Shown piece by piece: positions 32,707 through 32,729 of a DNA stretch of 32,729 nt. The DNA lies in the NCBI GenBank assembly GCA_021203325.1, contig JAJQBL010000087.1, positions 1 through 32,729 on the forward strand. Reading direction: 5' to 3'. The notes beneath the pieces were generated by a model. It worked only from the letters and a program-made list of their open reading frames with translations, did no database searches and was not told where the DNA came from. Positions within the stretch are counted from its first letter, which is position 1; each line of letters opens with the position of its first letter. The translations under genes and the position numbers were made by a program. Origin of the DNA: Clostridiales bacterium. GTDB taxonomy: Bacteria > Bacillota > Clostridia > Oscillospirales > Oscillospiraceae.

Positions 32707-32729
32707 AGTTCCTTCATCAAATTTTGCCT

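Overview
The window looks like a chromosomal segment of a GC-rich gut Clostridia, most likely Oscillospiraceae (Flavonifractor / Lawsonibacter / Intestinimonas-like). That placement is inferred from GC-rich Gram-positive codon use, AGGAGG-type ribosome binding sites, consensus TTGACA/TATAAT promoters, Firmicutes riboswitches and HrcA (CIRCE) operators, an ATP-type PEP carboxykinase and formate-THF ligase. No prophage, IS element or CRISPR array is visible. It is mostly core genome with several compact regulatory regions.

Left part (1-7.7 kb): the tail of an unknown gene overlaps (ATGA) a small membrane protein. A zinc-ribbon NlpC/P60 protein with a phage-tail-like C-terminal domain follows, then pckA on its own promoter. 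Next comes a head-to-head pair: fhs (minus) under a ZTP riboswitch and mntP (plus) under a yybP-ykoY Mn2+ riboswitch, with the two promoters about 50 bp apart. An SdpR/SdpI-type autorepressor-membrane protein pair follows, with a perfect 22-bp palindrome lying on its promoter.

Middle (7.7-17.4 kb, mostly minus): a heat-shock cluster of two tandem hsp20 paralogues, each with its own CIRCE box, and clpB. Then the eamA-mrnC-rqcH operon (a transporter, 23S rRNA maturation and ribosome rescue), a DUF2798 membrane protein behind a structured leader, and a divergent flavin reductase/hxlR pair sharing an operator. A conserved unknown gene with a TTG start overlaps the hxlR 3' end.

Right part (17.4-31.7 kb): an FAD-dependent oxidoreductase; a three-domain protein (AMP-binding, ACP, PlsC) that probably activates and transfers fatty acids; a DUF1858-pepC operon; a MATE exporter behind a terminator-type attenuator; a 25-codon minus-strand ORF facing a frameshifted LysR regulator with interlocked promoters; a GntR-ABC-permease operon of the YtrA type whose permease ends in six 27-bp repeats; hypA-hypB; and a DUF6512 membrane protein.

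The end of the window (31.8-32.7 kb) carries tRNA-Leu(GAG) with promoter and terminator, then a roughly 660-bp inverted repeat made of two head-to-head copies of a hairpin-rich element. Stems differ between the two copies by paired changes, which makes it the best candidate here for an undescribed structured repeat.
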